This document shows positions 43,416 to 52,930 of a stretch of DNA of 64,000 nucleotides, piece after piece. The first letter of the stretch is position 1. Each line of letters begins with the position of its first letter. Below the pieces are notes generated by a model. The model worked only from the letters and a program-made list of their open reading frames with translations, did not search any database and was not told where the DNA came from. The position numbers and the translations under genes are program-made. The stretch spans positions 2,285,001 through 2,349,000 of the forward strand of contig NZ_CP036276.1 of assembly GCF_007747995.1 (NCBI RefSeq), given 5' to 3'. This DNA is from Symmachiella dynata (GTDB taxonomy: Bacteria > Planctomycetota > Planctomycetia > Planctomycetales > Planctomycetaceae).

Positions 43416-44195
43416 TCAACGGCGGCCGAGGCGCTTGAGGAACGGGATCAGCTTTTCAGGATAATCGGTTTGAATCGCGTCGACGCCCAAGTCGAGCGAT
43501 TTTTGAAAGCCGGCTTCGTTGTCGTTTTCGCCCAAATTGTCGACCCAAATTTGTGCACCGGCGGCATGGGCAGCTTCGGCGTGTTCGGCGGTCCAGTCGC
43601 GGACGTTGCCGTCGAAGGTTTCTGCTTTCAGGTCACGGCGAATGGCGTTGATTTTTTCGACCGTTCCGGGATTCGGCGGCATAATCCAGATCTTGGGGTT
43701 GAGTGTTTTGAACGCGCGCAGTCCGTCATACGAGCTATAGACGATAACATCGTTCACCATTTTGTGCCGCGTGACCGTCTCGACGATCTCAGCGGGCGGC
43801 GCATCTTTGTGGTCGATATAGATCTTGATTTTACCGCGGCAGAGTTTCAGCGCCTCGTCGAATGTCGGTACTTTTTCAGATTGTCCTACGGTCAGCTTTT
43901 GGATGTCGGCATAGGTCAGCTCGTTGACTTTTCCCTGTCCATCCGTCGTGCGGGCCACGTCGCTGTCGTGCATCAGCACCAGCACTCCGTCATTCGTGCG
44001 GCGGACATCGACTTCGACGTAGTCACATCCAAGATCGATGGCATGCTGGAATGAGGCGAGAGTATTCTCGGGTGCTTTTTGATGGGCACCGCGATGGGCG
44101 ATAACGATGATCCGTTTCGGCTTAGGGTTTTCAGCAGCCATAAGCGGTGCGGTTCCAGCACAGACCAACAGGACAATTAGTAGACGGAGGGGCAT
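43416..44195 (-). CDS. Exported glycerophosphodiester phosphodiesterase
   Basis: 259 residues from the ATG at 44195, with GGAGGGG close upstream. A Sec signal (LLIVLLVCAGTAPLMAA) precedes the GDPD core: IAHRGAHQKAPENTLASF, then DYVEVDVRRTNDGVLVLMHD with the metal-binding Glu, Asp and His. The C-terminal LGVDAIQTDYPEKLIPFL is typical. It releases glycerol 3-phosphate from glycerophosphodiesters outside the cytoplasm. Confidence 0.92.
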   Translation of the reverse strand: MPLRLLIVLLVCAGTAPLMAAENPKPKRIIVIAHRGAHQKAPENTLASFQHAIDLGCDYVEVDVRRTNDGVLVLMHDSDVARTTDGQGKVNELTYADIQKLTVGQSEKVPTFDEALKLCRGKIKIYIDHKDAPPAEIVETVTRHKMVNDVIVYSSYDGLRAFKTLNPKIWIMPPNPGTVEKINAIRRDLKAETFDGNVRDWTAEHAEAAHAAGAQIWVDNLGENDNEAGFQKSLDLGVDAIQTDYPEKLIPFLKRLGRR

Positions 44196-44415
44196 GGTCC
44201 GTGGTCCTCGATCAGGGGTTGGATTGGGCGTGTACGGGTGATCAAACGACAGAAACCGGACATCCGGACAAACGGATGGGACCGTCACAAATCGGTAATT
44301 CCGGGATTGTCACTTGGTTTTCGTGATCCGTTTCGTGGAAATCTTCGTTATACCAGATGAGCTGCTCAGATGCGTTGCATAATAGCAGCATGTTGCAATT
44401 TGGGAGCACCGGGTG
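44196..44415. promoter_or_regulatory. Divergent region upstream of the flotillin/AAA block
   Basis: 220 bp between the phosphodiesterase gene (-) and the YqiJ-like gene (+). It must hold promoters for both. No clear operator was found; GGATCACGAAAACC and ATCCGGACAAACGGAT are short imperfect repeats. Confidence 0.35.
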
Positions 44416-45024
44416 ATGGAAACCTTACAGACTTATTTCAGCGGGCCGATGCTCGTGCCCAGCGTATTGCTGGGGCTGGTCTGTCTGTACTGGTTGTTTG
44501 TCATCCTGGGTGCGTTTGACATCGAATTGTTTGATTTTGACATCGATGTCGGCGCGGGAGACGGCTCCATCTTTGATGTGGGGTTAATCTCGTTGAAGTT
44601 CATCAACCTGGGCGATGTGCCATTGATGATTTGGGGCAGCGTCTTCAGTTTGGCGTTTTGGATAATGACGGCGCTCGTTGTCGATCGACCCGATGTCGGC
44701 GGAGATCTCCGTCCTTGGATGATCGTGTTGGGTAGCGGTTTTCTAGCGGTCCTAGTGACGAAAGTCATCACCAACCCGCTGCGTGGTAAGTTCACCGTGA
44801 AGGAACCGAACACGCTTGAGGAACTGCTGGGGCGGGAATGCACGATTACTGTGGATACAAACGAAAAACACGGACAAGCGAATGTCCCGTCCGACGGGGC
44901 ACCGCTGCTACTGAATGTCCGAACTCACGAAGGCACACTGACCAAAGGAACTACGGTCAGGATTGTTGATTTTGATCAGGAAACGCACCTTTATTACGTC
45001 AGCAACTCTGACCTGGAGGAATAG
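44416..45024 (+). CDS. YqiJ-like membrane protein with OB-fold-type tail
   Basis: 202 residues from the ATG at 44416. Three hydrophobic segments (VPSVLLGLVCLYWLFVILGA, LMIWGSVFSLAFWIMTALV and MIVLGSGFLAVLVTKVI) surround an Asp-rich loop. The soluble C-terminus (LGRECTITVDTNEKHGQAN ... TVRIVDFDQETHLYYV) resembles the OB-fold of NfeD/YqiJ proteins. In E. coli YqiJ is the membrane partner of the flotillin YqiK, and here too the flotillin gene follows at once (3 bp apart). The role is probably to organise flotillin membrane patches. Confidence 0.82.
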   Translation: METLQTYFSGPMLVPSVLLGLVCLYWLFVILGAFDIELFDFDIDVGAGDGSIFDVGLISLKFINLGDVPLMIWGSVFSLAFWIMTALVVDRPDVGGDLRPWMIVLGSGFLAVLVTKVITNPLRGKFTVKEPNTLEELLGRECTITVDTNEKHGQANVPSDGAPLLLNVRTHEGTLTKGTTVRIVDFDQETHLYYVSNSDLEE

Positions 45025-45027
45025 AAG

Positions 45028-47115
45028 ATGGAAATATTAATTGGTGGAGCAATCGCGATAGTCCTGGGTTTGGCTACGATGGTGATCCGTTGCTATCGCA
45101 AGGTCGGACCGGAAGAAGCGTTGGTTCGATCCGGTCAAGGTGGTTTGGCTGTCATCACCGGACGAGGATTACTTGTCTATCCCGTGCTGCACCGCGTCGA
45201 GCAGATGGATCTGTCGGTCAAGCGGATTGAAATTACACGTCGCGGTGAGGCGGGGTTGATCTGTCGCGATAATATCCGTGCGGACATTGAAGTCGCCTTT
45301 TTCGTCCGTGTGAACAATACCGATGACGATATTAAGAATGTCGCTCAATCTTTAGGGTGCCGTCGGGCATCGGATCAAAAGGCGCTGATCGAGTTGTTCG
45401 ATGCCAAGTTTTCCGAAGCATTGAAAACTGTTGGTAAGCAATTCGATTTTGTCGAACTGTACAACGAGCGGGATAAATTCAAGGTCGAAATCCTCAATGT
45501 CATTGGTACGGACCTCAATGGTTACGTCCTGGACGACTGTGCCATCGACTTCCTGGAACAGACGCCGATCGAATTACTCAGCCCGAATAATATTCTCGAC
45601 GCCGAAGGGATTAAGAAGATCACCGAGCTGACGGCAAAAGAATTCGTGCAAGCGAACAATTACACCCGCGAAAAAGAAAAAACGATTAAGAAGCAAGACG
45701 TGGAAGCCCAGGAAGCGATTCTGGAGTTGGAGCGTCAACGGGTCGAAGCGGTTGAAAAGCAGAAACGCGAAATTGCTGAAGTCTCCGCTCGCGAACAAGC
45801 CGAAGCGAAACGCGTCTCGGAAGAAGAACGTCTCAAAGGAGAACGGGCACGGATTACGACGGAAGAGGAAATCAGTATTTCTGAGGAAAATAAAGAACGG
45901 CAGATCATTGTCGCCCGCAAGAGCAAAGAGCGGACCGATGCGGTCGAAACCGAACGGGTCGAAAAAGACCGCATGCTGGAAGCGACCGAGCGTGAACGGA
46001 TCGTGACATTGGCACAGATCGACAAAGAAAAAGCGGTCGAAGTCGAAAAACGGAATATTCAAGACGTGATCCGCGAGCGGGTTGTCGTCGAACGGGCGGT
46101 TGTTGAACAACAGGAAAAAATCAAAGATACCGAAGAGTTCGCCACCGCCGACCGGCTCAAACAGGTGACTGTCACCAAAGCCGAAATGGATGCCCAGCAA
46201 GCCTTGGTCAAAGAAGTCAAAGCGGCCGAAGCGTCGAAGGCTGCTGCCGATTTCCTGGCCGAACAACGCATCGTCGAGGCCGAAGCGGAACGGGCTGCCG
46301 CCGAGAAAGAAACGTTGGCGCAAAAAATGTTGGCCGAAGCCAAGACCGCCAATGCGGCCGCTATTGGGCTGGCCGATGCCCAGGTGCTTGAAGCCAAGGC
46401 AGCTGCCATCGAAAAAGAGGGTACCGCCGAAGCGAACGTGTTGCAGCGTAAAGCCGTTGCTGAAGCGAAAGGCATCGAAGCCCGCGCCTCTGCAGTCGAA
46501 AAAGAAGGCACGGCCGAAGCCAGTGTGATGCACCTCAAGTTCACCAGCGAAGCCAAGGGCATCGAGGAAAAAGCCAACGCCATGAAACTGTTCGACGGAG
46601 TCGGACGCGAACACGAAGAATTCAAATTGCGGCTCAACAAAGAGAAGGACATCGAAATCGCCGCGATCAGCGCACAACAAGAGATCGCCGAGTCCCAAGC
46701 AGGGATCGTGGGCGAAGCCCTCAAATCGGCCCGTATCGACATCGTGGGCGGCGAAACGACCTTCTTCGACAAGATCGTCGACTCGATCAAAGCCGGGAAA
46801 TCGGTCGATCGCTTTGTGCACAACAGCGAAGTGCTGACCGATGTGAAGAATTCGTTCTTCAACGGCAATCCGGAATATTTCCGCGACAAATTGCAGGAGT
46901 TTGTCGACCAGTTCAATATGAGCTTCGACGACGTCAAAGACCTGTCCGTGGCGGCATTGATCGGAAAAATGCTGACGCTCACCGACAGCGATGAATCGAA
47001 GTCCGAATTGAATCGCATGCTCAGCGCCGTCAAAGGGATGGGAATCGCGGATAAGAAGGTTAATACGCTGGACATCAGTGGCCAATCGCTGACCGTCAGC
47101 GGCAAGAAGAGTTGA
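45028..47115 (+). CDS. Flotillin-family protein (YqiK-like)
   Basis: 695 residues. One N-terminal membrane segment (ILIGGAIAIVLGLATMVI) is followed by the SPFH/band 7 domain at about 25-200 (YRKVGPEEALVRSGQGG, then RRGEAGLICRDNIRADIEVAF). Residues 210-550 are a charged coiled coil with a tandem Ala/Glu repeat (KEGTAEANVLQRKAVAEAKG, then again KEGTAEASVMHLKFTSEAKG). The C-terminal 130 residues are a separate domain not seen in ordinary flotillins (NPEYFRDKLQEFVDQFNMSF). GGAGG lies 8 bases before the start, inside the previous gene's end. It should form membrane scaffolds. Confidence 0.92.
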   Translation: MEILIGGAIAIVLGLATMVIRCYRKVGPEEALVRSGQGGLAVITGRGLLVYPVLHRVEQMDLSVKRIEITRRGEAGLICRDNIRADIEVAFFVRVNNTDDDIKNVAQSLGCRRASDQKALIELFDAKFSEALKTVGKQFDFVELYNERDKFKVEILNVIGTDLNGYVLDDCAIDFLEQTPIELLSPNNILDAEGIKKITELTAKEFVQANNYTREKEKTIKKQDVEAQEAILELERQRVEAVEKQKREIAEVSAREQAEAKRVSEEERLKGERARITTEEEISISEENKERQIIVARKSKERTDAVETERVEKDRMLEATERERIVTLAQIDKEKAVEVEKRNIQDVIRERVVVERAVVEQQEKIKDTEEFATADRLKQVTVTKAEMDAQQALVKEVKAAEASKAAADFLAEQRIVEAEAERAAAEKETLAQKMLAEAKTANAAAIGLADAQVLEAKAAAIEKEGTAEANVLQRKAVAEAKGIEARASAVEKEGTAEASVMHLKFTSEAKGIEEKANAMKLFDGVGREHEEFKLRLNKEKDIEIAAISAQQEIAESQAGIVGEALKSARIDIVGGETTFFDKIVDSIKAGKSVDRFVHNSEVLTDVKNSFFNGNPEYFRDKLQEFVDQFNMSFDDVKDLSVAALIGKMLTLTDSDESKSELNRMLSAVKGMGIADKKVNTLDISGQSLTVSGKKS

Positions 47116-47128
47116 TCCCCAACGCCTC

Positions 47129-47157
47129 CCGGTTCCCAAACTTCATTTGGGAACCGG
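47129..47157. terminator. Hairpin after the flotillin gene
   Basis: A perfect 12-bp stem, CCGGTTCCCAAA / TTTGGGAACCGG, with a 5-base loop, followed by TCTTGT. There is no long T-run, so termination may be partial, leaving read-through to the ATPase gene. A related palindrome follows at 47252-47277. Confidence 0.55.
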
Positions 47158-47251
47158 TCTTGTAGAAGCTCGACGTCGACTCCGGTTTTCAGGCTGACGC
47201 GTGTGGACCAATCGTCAAGAGCAGTCGGCGAAGCGGAGCCTCGCGAAGATG

Positions 47252-47277
47252 CGTTCCCAAGCAGAGCTAGGGAACGA
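47252..47277. repeat. GTTCCC...GGGAAC palindromic repeat
   Basis: CGTTCCCAAGCAGAGC followed by TAGGGAACG forms a hairpin sharing its GTTCCC/GGGAAC arms with 47129-47157, so the two may be copies of one palindromic family. Confidence 0.5.
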
Positions 47278-47308
47278 GTTGGAAGAGGCCTGAGAATGGA
47301 ATGCGAAT

Positions 47309-47373
47309 GTAGGCTCCTAATGCCTACAGTCTAAAGCCTAAAGTCTAATTGTCTCTGTGCCTCCGTGGTGAAC
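47309..47373. repeat. CACGGAGG-type element, one-armed copy
   Basis: GTAGGCTCCTAATGCCTACA and CTAAAGCC match the inner repeats of the elements at 11991 and 59556. They are followed by one outer arm, GTCTCTGTGCCTCCGTGGTG. The facing arm is absent. It ends 29 bp before the giant ATPase gene. Confidence 0.65.
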
Positions 47374-47402
47374 TTTAATCGCGAAAGTCGGAAATCCTCA
47401 CA

Positions 47403-50400
47403 ATGGCTCAAGCAGAACTCGAAAATACCGCTGACGAGGCGGAACCGGCGGTTGAGCTGCAGGGGGGCACGTATGAGATCATCCGCAACCGCCTGACCAC
47501 GCACGGACAGGATCTGCGGGCACGGTTGAATCAATTGAACGAGGCCCGGAAAACGGTCTTCGGCTCAATCGACACGGTGCTGACCTCGACCGAGCGGATT
47601 ACGACGGTCCACAATTGCGTCCCCCGGGATATGGTGGCAGCCGGCCAGCGGTTTCTGTTCGGCTACAACGTCCATTTCGGATTAAAGACTGAGCGGAACC
47701 TTTCCGATGTTTTTGCCGCCTACGAATTCAAGGAAGGGACGTTCCACGAGATCTCGTTGGATCTAATTGGCGATCCGCAATTCGAAAAAGATTTTCAGGA
47801 CGTCTATCGTTATTACAAGAACGCGGTCTTCGCCAAGTTTTTCGTCCGTGGTCCGCACCTGTACATGATCTTTCGCGTTGGCAAGGGCGTGGGGGACATC
47901 AAGACCTTCAAATGGGTCATCCAGGGCGAAGAGCTGGTCTACGTTGATAACCGCAGCGACCACGAAGTCCGTTATCCGCCGCAACACGAATTTGAGTGGA
48001 CCCGCACGCATCGCGACTTGCATCAAACGGGACGCCACCCGCACATTTCTATCGATGATCGGATTTTCGTCGAAACGATTGGCGGCGACCTGACGATCAA
48101 AGTCGAGAATAACACCGATTCGGGCGAGGGGATTTACGCCGAACCGGTGGACGACCCGGATCAAACGCTGGACGATGCGGAAATCCATTATGCGTTGGTA
48201 GGGAATGTGATCTTGCTCAAGATCCGTCCTTATCAGGAAACGGCATTCCGTTACTTCGTGTACAACGACAAACTGAAACAGGCGCAGCGGCTTGATTCGC
48301 TAGAATACGCCTGTGTGTTATTGCCCGATGACCACGGTCTGATTTTTGCCGACGGATATTATTTGCAAACGGGGCTGTGCAAGACGTTCGGCAGCAATTT
48401 ATCCGACATGGTCTTCGAACGGCGTATTGCTGCGACGAACGGCGAAGATTATCTCTACGTGTTTTATAACCGCCTAGCCGGCGTGTACGTGTTGTTGCAA
48501 TACAATCTCATCGAACAACGTGTAGAGACTCCGGTGATTTGTAGCGGATTTACATTCTTTCCCAGCGGCGAAATGGTCTGTTTCAAAGCGCAGGAGGAAC
48601 CGCAAAAACACCATGCGGTGCAGATATGGCAAACGCCTTACGTCGACGAAGACTTTGCTCCGCCGGCACAAACCGACTCCTACCTGTTCAAGATCGGCAA
48701 CAAAGATGTCGTACGGGGCATGGCGGAGTGCCATGAGTTGTTGGAGCTGATCGAAAAAGAGGACACCTACGCCAATCTGTACGTCGACATCGTCAAAGAG
48801 TCGACCGGTGTGCTTGATTCGTATTTCTGGATTGATCAGCCCGAGACATTCGAACTCAAGGAACCGCTGACAAAAATTCGCGACGCAGCCGGCGCGGCAA
48901 TCGACGAATTCGACAAGGTGCTCCGCGTCAAACAAGACACGGCCCAACAGACCAAACGGGTGCGGGAGAAAACCCGCGAGATCGTTTCCGCGGTGGGCCG
49001 CAAGCGATTCGACCATATCAACGACTTCGTCGGCTCGCTACGGGACCTGCGTTCGGTGCGGGGAGATATTATTTCCTTGCGCGATTTGCGGTATGTGGAC
49101 GAGCCGCTGATTGAGTCGTTGGAGACGGAAGTCTCTGAAGAAGCGGATAAATTGGCGCAGCGGTGCGTGACCTTTTTGCTCGACCCGGCAGCGCTGACTC
49201 CCTATGAGCAGAAGGTGGCTGACGAACAGGCAAAAATTGGCGAGTTGACGAAAGTCGCCGACGCCAAAGTCGTGGAAGAGGAAATTGCCAAGAGCGCCGC
49301 CGAGTTGGAAATGCTGATCGAGATCGTCAGCAATCTGAAGATCGACGATGCGACGCAGCGGACGGCGATCATCGATAATATTTCGGCGATCTTCTCCACC
49401 GTCAACGCTGCCCGCGCCGCACTGAAGAACAAGTCACACGAGTTGTTATCGGTCGAAGGAATTGCCGAGTTCGGCTCGCAGATGAAATTGCTCAATCAGG
49501 GCGTCGTCAATTATCTAGATATCTGCGACTCGCCGGATAAGTGCGAAGAATTCCTCACGAAGGTGATGATCCAAATTGAGGAGTTGGAAGGCCGGTTCGC
49601 GGAATTCGACGAGTTTGTGTTGCAATTAACGGAAAAACGGGAAGAAATCTACAACGCGTTTGAAACGCGAAAACTATCGCTGGTCGAAGCCCGCAATAAG
49701 CGCGCGGGTGCCCTGGCCAATGCGGCGGACCGGATTCTCAAAGGGATCAAGACCCGCGTGGAGAGTCTGGAGTCGATCAACGACATCAACGGCTATTTCG
49801 CGTCGGATTTAATGATTGAGAAGGTCCGCGATATCGTCAAGCAATTGCAGGAGCTTGATGATTCGGTCAAGGTCGACGACATCCAAAGCCGGTTGAAAAC
49901 AGTCAAAGAGGATGCGGTCCGGCAATTGAAGGACCGGCAAGAGCTCTTTGTCGACGGCGCGAACATCATCAAACTGGGCGGACACCAGTTCACGGTGAAT
50001 GTCCAGGCGCTCGATCTGACGACTGTGCTGCGCGATGGCGAGATGAACCTGCATCTGACCGGAACGAATTTCTTCGAGCCGATTGAGAATGAAGAACTGA
50101 TTGCTACACGCGACGTTTGGGACCAGGAGGTGGTTTCCGAAAATCAGTCCGTCTATCGCGGTGAATACCTCACCTATAAAATCCTACGGTCTCTGTCGCA
50201 GCCGGGGGCGGAACCTTCTATGGAGGACGTCCGCCAATACGATGCGGATCAACTCACGGCCTTCGTGCAGCGATTTATGGGGCCGCGGTATGGCGAAGCG
50301 TACGTCAAAGGGGTCCATGATCACGATGCGGTCAAACTGGTCGCAGACCTGTTAGAGATGGAATCCACCATCGGCTTGCTGCGGTACCATACCCGCGCGC

Positions 50401-52835
50401 GTGCATTGGCCTTGGTGGTCTGGCAGCATTTTGTGGACAAGAAACAAAAGACGTTGTTGACAGCCAAGCTCAAAGGGTTCGGCACGATCACGCAACTCTT
50501 CCCGGCCACCGTTGCGCAGGCGCAATACGTGGCGGAATTGCAAAACGTATTGCAGGCCGCAACGGCCGAGGTGGATTTGTTTTCCGAGACGTTTTTGCCC
50601 TCTGCAGCGGAATACCTGTTTCACGTGCTGGTTGGCGATGGGTTTGCCATCAGCCCGCAAGCGGCGGATTTGTTTCGCCGGTTTGAAGAGCATCTGCACC
50701 ACAACGGGTTTTCGGACAAATTCGCCGCTTCACTCAAAGGCGTGCATCGCGAACCCGCGAGTGCGTTTTCCTTGGCCAGAGATTGGGTGGGCGCCTTCAT
50801 CGAACAACAAGACGAGGCCGCTGCCGAAGACTATGTGGACGAAGTGGCCGGTTTGCTACTGGAAGGCAAACTCAACGACCGGCAAATCGTCAATGCGTCG
50901 GTGACACGCGACGTGGCGGGGTTGCTGGGGACACACGCGGCGATCCAAGAGGGTGGCTATCACCTTAGTTACGGCGACTTCACGCAAAAACTCGCGGAGT
51001 ACGACCGACAAGTCGTCCCGAGGTTTAATAGCTATGTGCAGTTGAAGCGGGACATTGTGGAAACGGCGCGCGATGAGATGAAACTCGAAGAGTTTCGTCC
51101 ACGGGTGTTGACGTCGTTTGTGCGGAACCGTTTGTTGGATGAGGTTTACCTGCCGGTCATCGGCGATAACTTCGCCAAACAAATTGGCGCTGCAGGGGAA
51201 GGAAAACGGACCGACCGGATGGGGCTGTTGCTACTGGTCTCTCCCCCCGGTTATGGGAAAACCACGTTGATGGAATATGTCGCCAATCGCTTGGGGGTGA
51301 TCTTTATGAAGATCAACGGCCCGGCCATTGGACATCAAGTGACGTCGCTGGATCCAGATGAAGCACCCAATGCCGGTGCGCGCGAAGAAGTCGAGAAGCT
51401 CAATCTCGCCTTGGAAATGGGCGACAACGTGATGATTTATCTCGACGATATTCAACACTGCAATCCCGAGTTTTTACAAAAGTTCATTTCGTTGTGCGAT
51501 GCGACGCGAAAGATCGAAGGCGTGTATAAAGGCCGCACGCGGACCTATGACCTGCGGGGCCGCAAAGTCGCCGTGGTCATGGCGGGCAACCCTTACACCG
51601 AAAGCGGCGAGAAATTTCAGATTCCCGACATGCTTTCCAACCGGGCTGATATTTATAACCTGGGCGAAATCATCGGCGAACATGCGGCATCGTTTGAGAT
51701 GAGCTATCTGGAAAACTGCCTGACGTCGAATTCCGTGTTGAATCATCTCGCCACGCGCAGCCAGAAAGATGTTTACGCCGTGATTCGCATGGCTGAGCGG
51801 GACAGTGCTGAAGGAGTGGAGTTGGAAGGCAACTACTCCTCCGCGGAACTGGGTGAGATGGTGGCGACGATGAAAAAACTGATGCGGGTTCGCGACGTCA
51901 TTTTGGCGGTCAATCGCGAATACATCCGCTCCGCCGCTCAATCAGACGATTACCGCACAGAACCGGCATTCAAGCTGCAAGGGTCGTATCGGAACATGAA
52001 TCGCATTGCTGAAAAAGTGGTGCCGGTGATGAACGATGACGAATTGCAGGCTTTGATTGTTTCGAACTACGAGAACGATTCACAGACGCTGACCTCCGAT
52101 GCTGAAGCCAACATGCTCAAGTTCAAAGAACTGATGGGCATCCTCAATGAAGATGAGGCCCAACGTTGGGAGTCGATCAAACGCTCGTTCCAGCAGAACG
52201 TCAAACTCAAAGGAGTTGCGCCCGACGATAAGATTGGGCAGGTGATTATGCAGATGGGTTCGTTCACCGACGGGCTGGAATCCATTCGCCGCGCGATGAC
52301 CGACGGTATGGCGGCGATGGCCGAAGAGGACGATGATTCCGCTGTGCTGGAAGGACATGTAACGCAACTCGTCGCACAAATCAGCGGCCTACGGGAAGGG
52401 CTGGACGCGATCCACGGTAGTTTAGCGGACGGGATTCCCGCACTCGTCACAGCTGCGCAAGCCGCCGAACGCGTGACGCCAGCGCCAATTGCCGAAGTCG
52501 AGCCACCGCCGCAACAACCCGAACCGGAATCGCAGGTCACTAAAATTCCGGCTCCCGAAGTGGTTGATGCGCCATTCGACCAGCAACAGGATGACGAAGA
52601 ACCCGCAACAACGGGCGATAACCGTCACAAGATTACGGTCGTGAACAAAATGCCGCGCAGCATCTACAATGTGCTACAACAGCAGTTCGAGTTGATGAAC
52701 AGCTGGATGAAACCGCTACTCGACGCTTCCAATTCGCAGTCAGCCGACATTAAAACATTACGCAGCCAACTGCATCAATGCTTGAAGGACTACAAGCAAA
52801 TGCTGCGGCGGATCGAACGTAGGGAAGACGGTTAA
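47403..52835 (+). CDS. Giant AAA ATPase, DUF3686 'DNA repair ATPase' type
   Basis: 1810 residues. The first 450 form a beta-rich, propeller-like region matching what I recall of DUF3686 (RFLFGYNVHFGLKTERNLSD, then VFYNRLAGVYVLLQYNLIEQ). Residues 480-880 are mostly helical and coiled. A mixed region follows to 1270. The AAA module then has Walker A SPPGYGKTTL near 1280, Walker B NVMIYLDDIQHCNPEF near 1340 and VAVVMAGNPYTESGE after that, resembling MoxR-type AAA proteins. The C-terminal 170 residues include a Pro/Glu-rich linker and a final helix. It probably forms a hexameric remodelling machine. It follows the YqiJ-like and flotillin genes on the same strand, suggesting a joint membrane-linked role. 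Confidence 0.85.
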   Translation: MAQAELENTADEAEPAVELQGGTYEIIRNRLTTHGQDLRARLNQLNEARKTVFGSIDTVLTSTERITTVHNCVPRDMVAAGQRFLFGYNVHFGLKTERNLSDVFAAYEFKEGTFHEISLDLIGDPQFEKDFQDVYRYYKNAVFAKFFVRGPHLYMIFRVGKGVGDIKTFKWVIQGEELVYVDNRSDHEVRYPPQHEFEWTRTHRDLHQTGRHPHISIDDRIFVETIGGDLTIKVENNTDSGEGIYAEPVDDPDQTLDDAEIHYALVGNVILLKIRPYQETAFRYFVYNDKLKQAQRLDSLEYACVLLPDDHGLIFADGYYLQTGLCKTFGSNLSDMVFERRIAATNGEDYLYVFYNRLAGVYVLLQYNLIEQRVETPVICSGFTFFPSGEMVCFKAQEEPQKHHAVQIWQTPYVDEDFAPPAQTDSYLFKIGNKDVVRGMAECHELLELIEKEDTYANLYVDIVKESTGVLDSYFWIDQPETFELKEPLTKIRDAAGAAIDEFDKVLRVKQDTAQQTKRVREKTREIVSAVGRKRFDHINDFVGSLRDLRSVRGDIISLRDLRYVDEPLIESLETEVSEEADKLAQRCVTFLLDPAALTPYEQKVADEQAKIGELTKVADAKVVEEEIAKSAAELEMLIEIVSNLKIDDATQRTAIIDNISAIFSTVNAARAALKNKSHELLSVEGIAEFGSQMKLLNQGVVNYLDICDSPDKCEEFLTKVMIQIEELEGRFAEFDEFVLQLTEKREEIYNAFETRKLSLVEARNKRAGALANAADRILKGIKTRVESLESINDINGYFASDLMIEKVRDIVKQLQELDDSVKVDDIQSRLKTVKEDAVRQLKDRQELFVDGANIIKLGGHQFTVNVQALDLTTVLRDGEMNLHLTGTNFFEPIENEELIATRDVWDQEVVSENQSVYRGEYLTYKILRSLSQPGAEPSMEDVRQYDADQLTAFVQRFMGPRYGEAYVKGVHDHDAVKLVADLLEMESTIGLLRYHTRARALALVVWQHFVDKKQKTLLTAKLKGFGTITQLFPATVAQAQYVAELQNVLQAATAEVDLFSETFLPSAAEYLFHVLVGDGFAISPQAADLFRRFEEHLHHNGFSDKFAASLKGVHREPASAFSLARDWVGAFIEQQDEAAAEDYVDEVAGLLLEGKLNDRQIVNASVTRDVAGLLGTHAAIQEGGYHLSYGDFTQKLAEYDRQVVPRFNSYVQLKRDIVETARDEMKLEEFRPRVLTSFVRNRLLDEVYLPVIGDNFAKQIGAAGEGKRTDRMGLLLLVSPPGYGKTTLMEYVANRLGVIFMKINGPAIGHQVTSLDPDEAPNAGAREEVEKLNLALEMGDNVMIYLDDIQHCNPEFLQKFISLCDATRKIEGVYKGRTRTYDLRGRKVAVVMAGNPYTESGEKFQIPDMLSNRADIYNLGEIIGEHAASFEMSYLENCLTSNSVLNHLATRSQKDVYAVIRMAERDSAEGVELEGNYSSAELGEMVATMKKLMRVRDVILAVNREYIRSAAQSDDYRTEPAFKLQGSYRNMNRIAEKVVPVMNDDELQALIVSNYENDSQTLTSDAEANMLKFKELMGILNEDEAQRWESIKRSFQQNVKLKGVAPDDKIGQVIMQMGSFTDGLESIRRAMTDGMAAMAEEDDDSAVLEGHVTQLVAQISGLREGLDAIHGSLADGIPALVTAAQAAERVTPAPIAEVEPPPQQPEPESQVTKIPAPEVVDAPFDQQQDDEEPATTGDNRHKITVVNKMPRSIYNVLQQQFELMNSWMKPLLDASNSQSADIKTLRSQLHQCLKDYKQMLRRIERREDG

Positions 52836-52864
52836 GCGGCGTAGATGGCTTCCATGAGATAAAG

Positions 52865-52908
52865 AAAACGGGACCGAAGCGCACTGACGCTCGGTCCCGT
52901 TTTTCGTT
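52865..52908. terminator. Strong bidirectional terminator
   Basis: A 13-bp stem, AAAACGGGACCGA at 52865-52877 and TCGGTCCCGTTTT at 52891-52903, has a 13-base loop and T-runs on both sides (TTTTTCGTTTTT forward, TTTTCTTT reverse). It lies between the convergent ATPase gene (+) and the molybdenum-enzyme operon (-) and should stop both. Confidence 0.9.
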
Positions 52909-52930
52909 TTTGTCCACCAACAGCGGAGTG

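Noticed and set aside
45574-47139. 521-codon minus-strand frame opposite the flotillin gene
   Set aside because: It is antisense to a clear coiled-coil gene, and the Phe-rich sequence is what reversed Glu/Lys codons give; no domain is seen.
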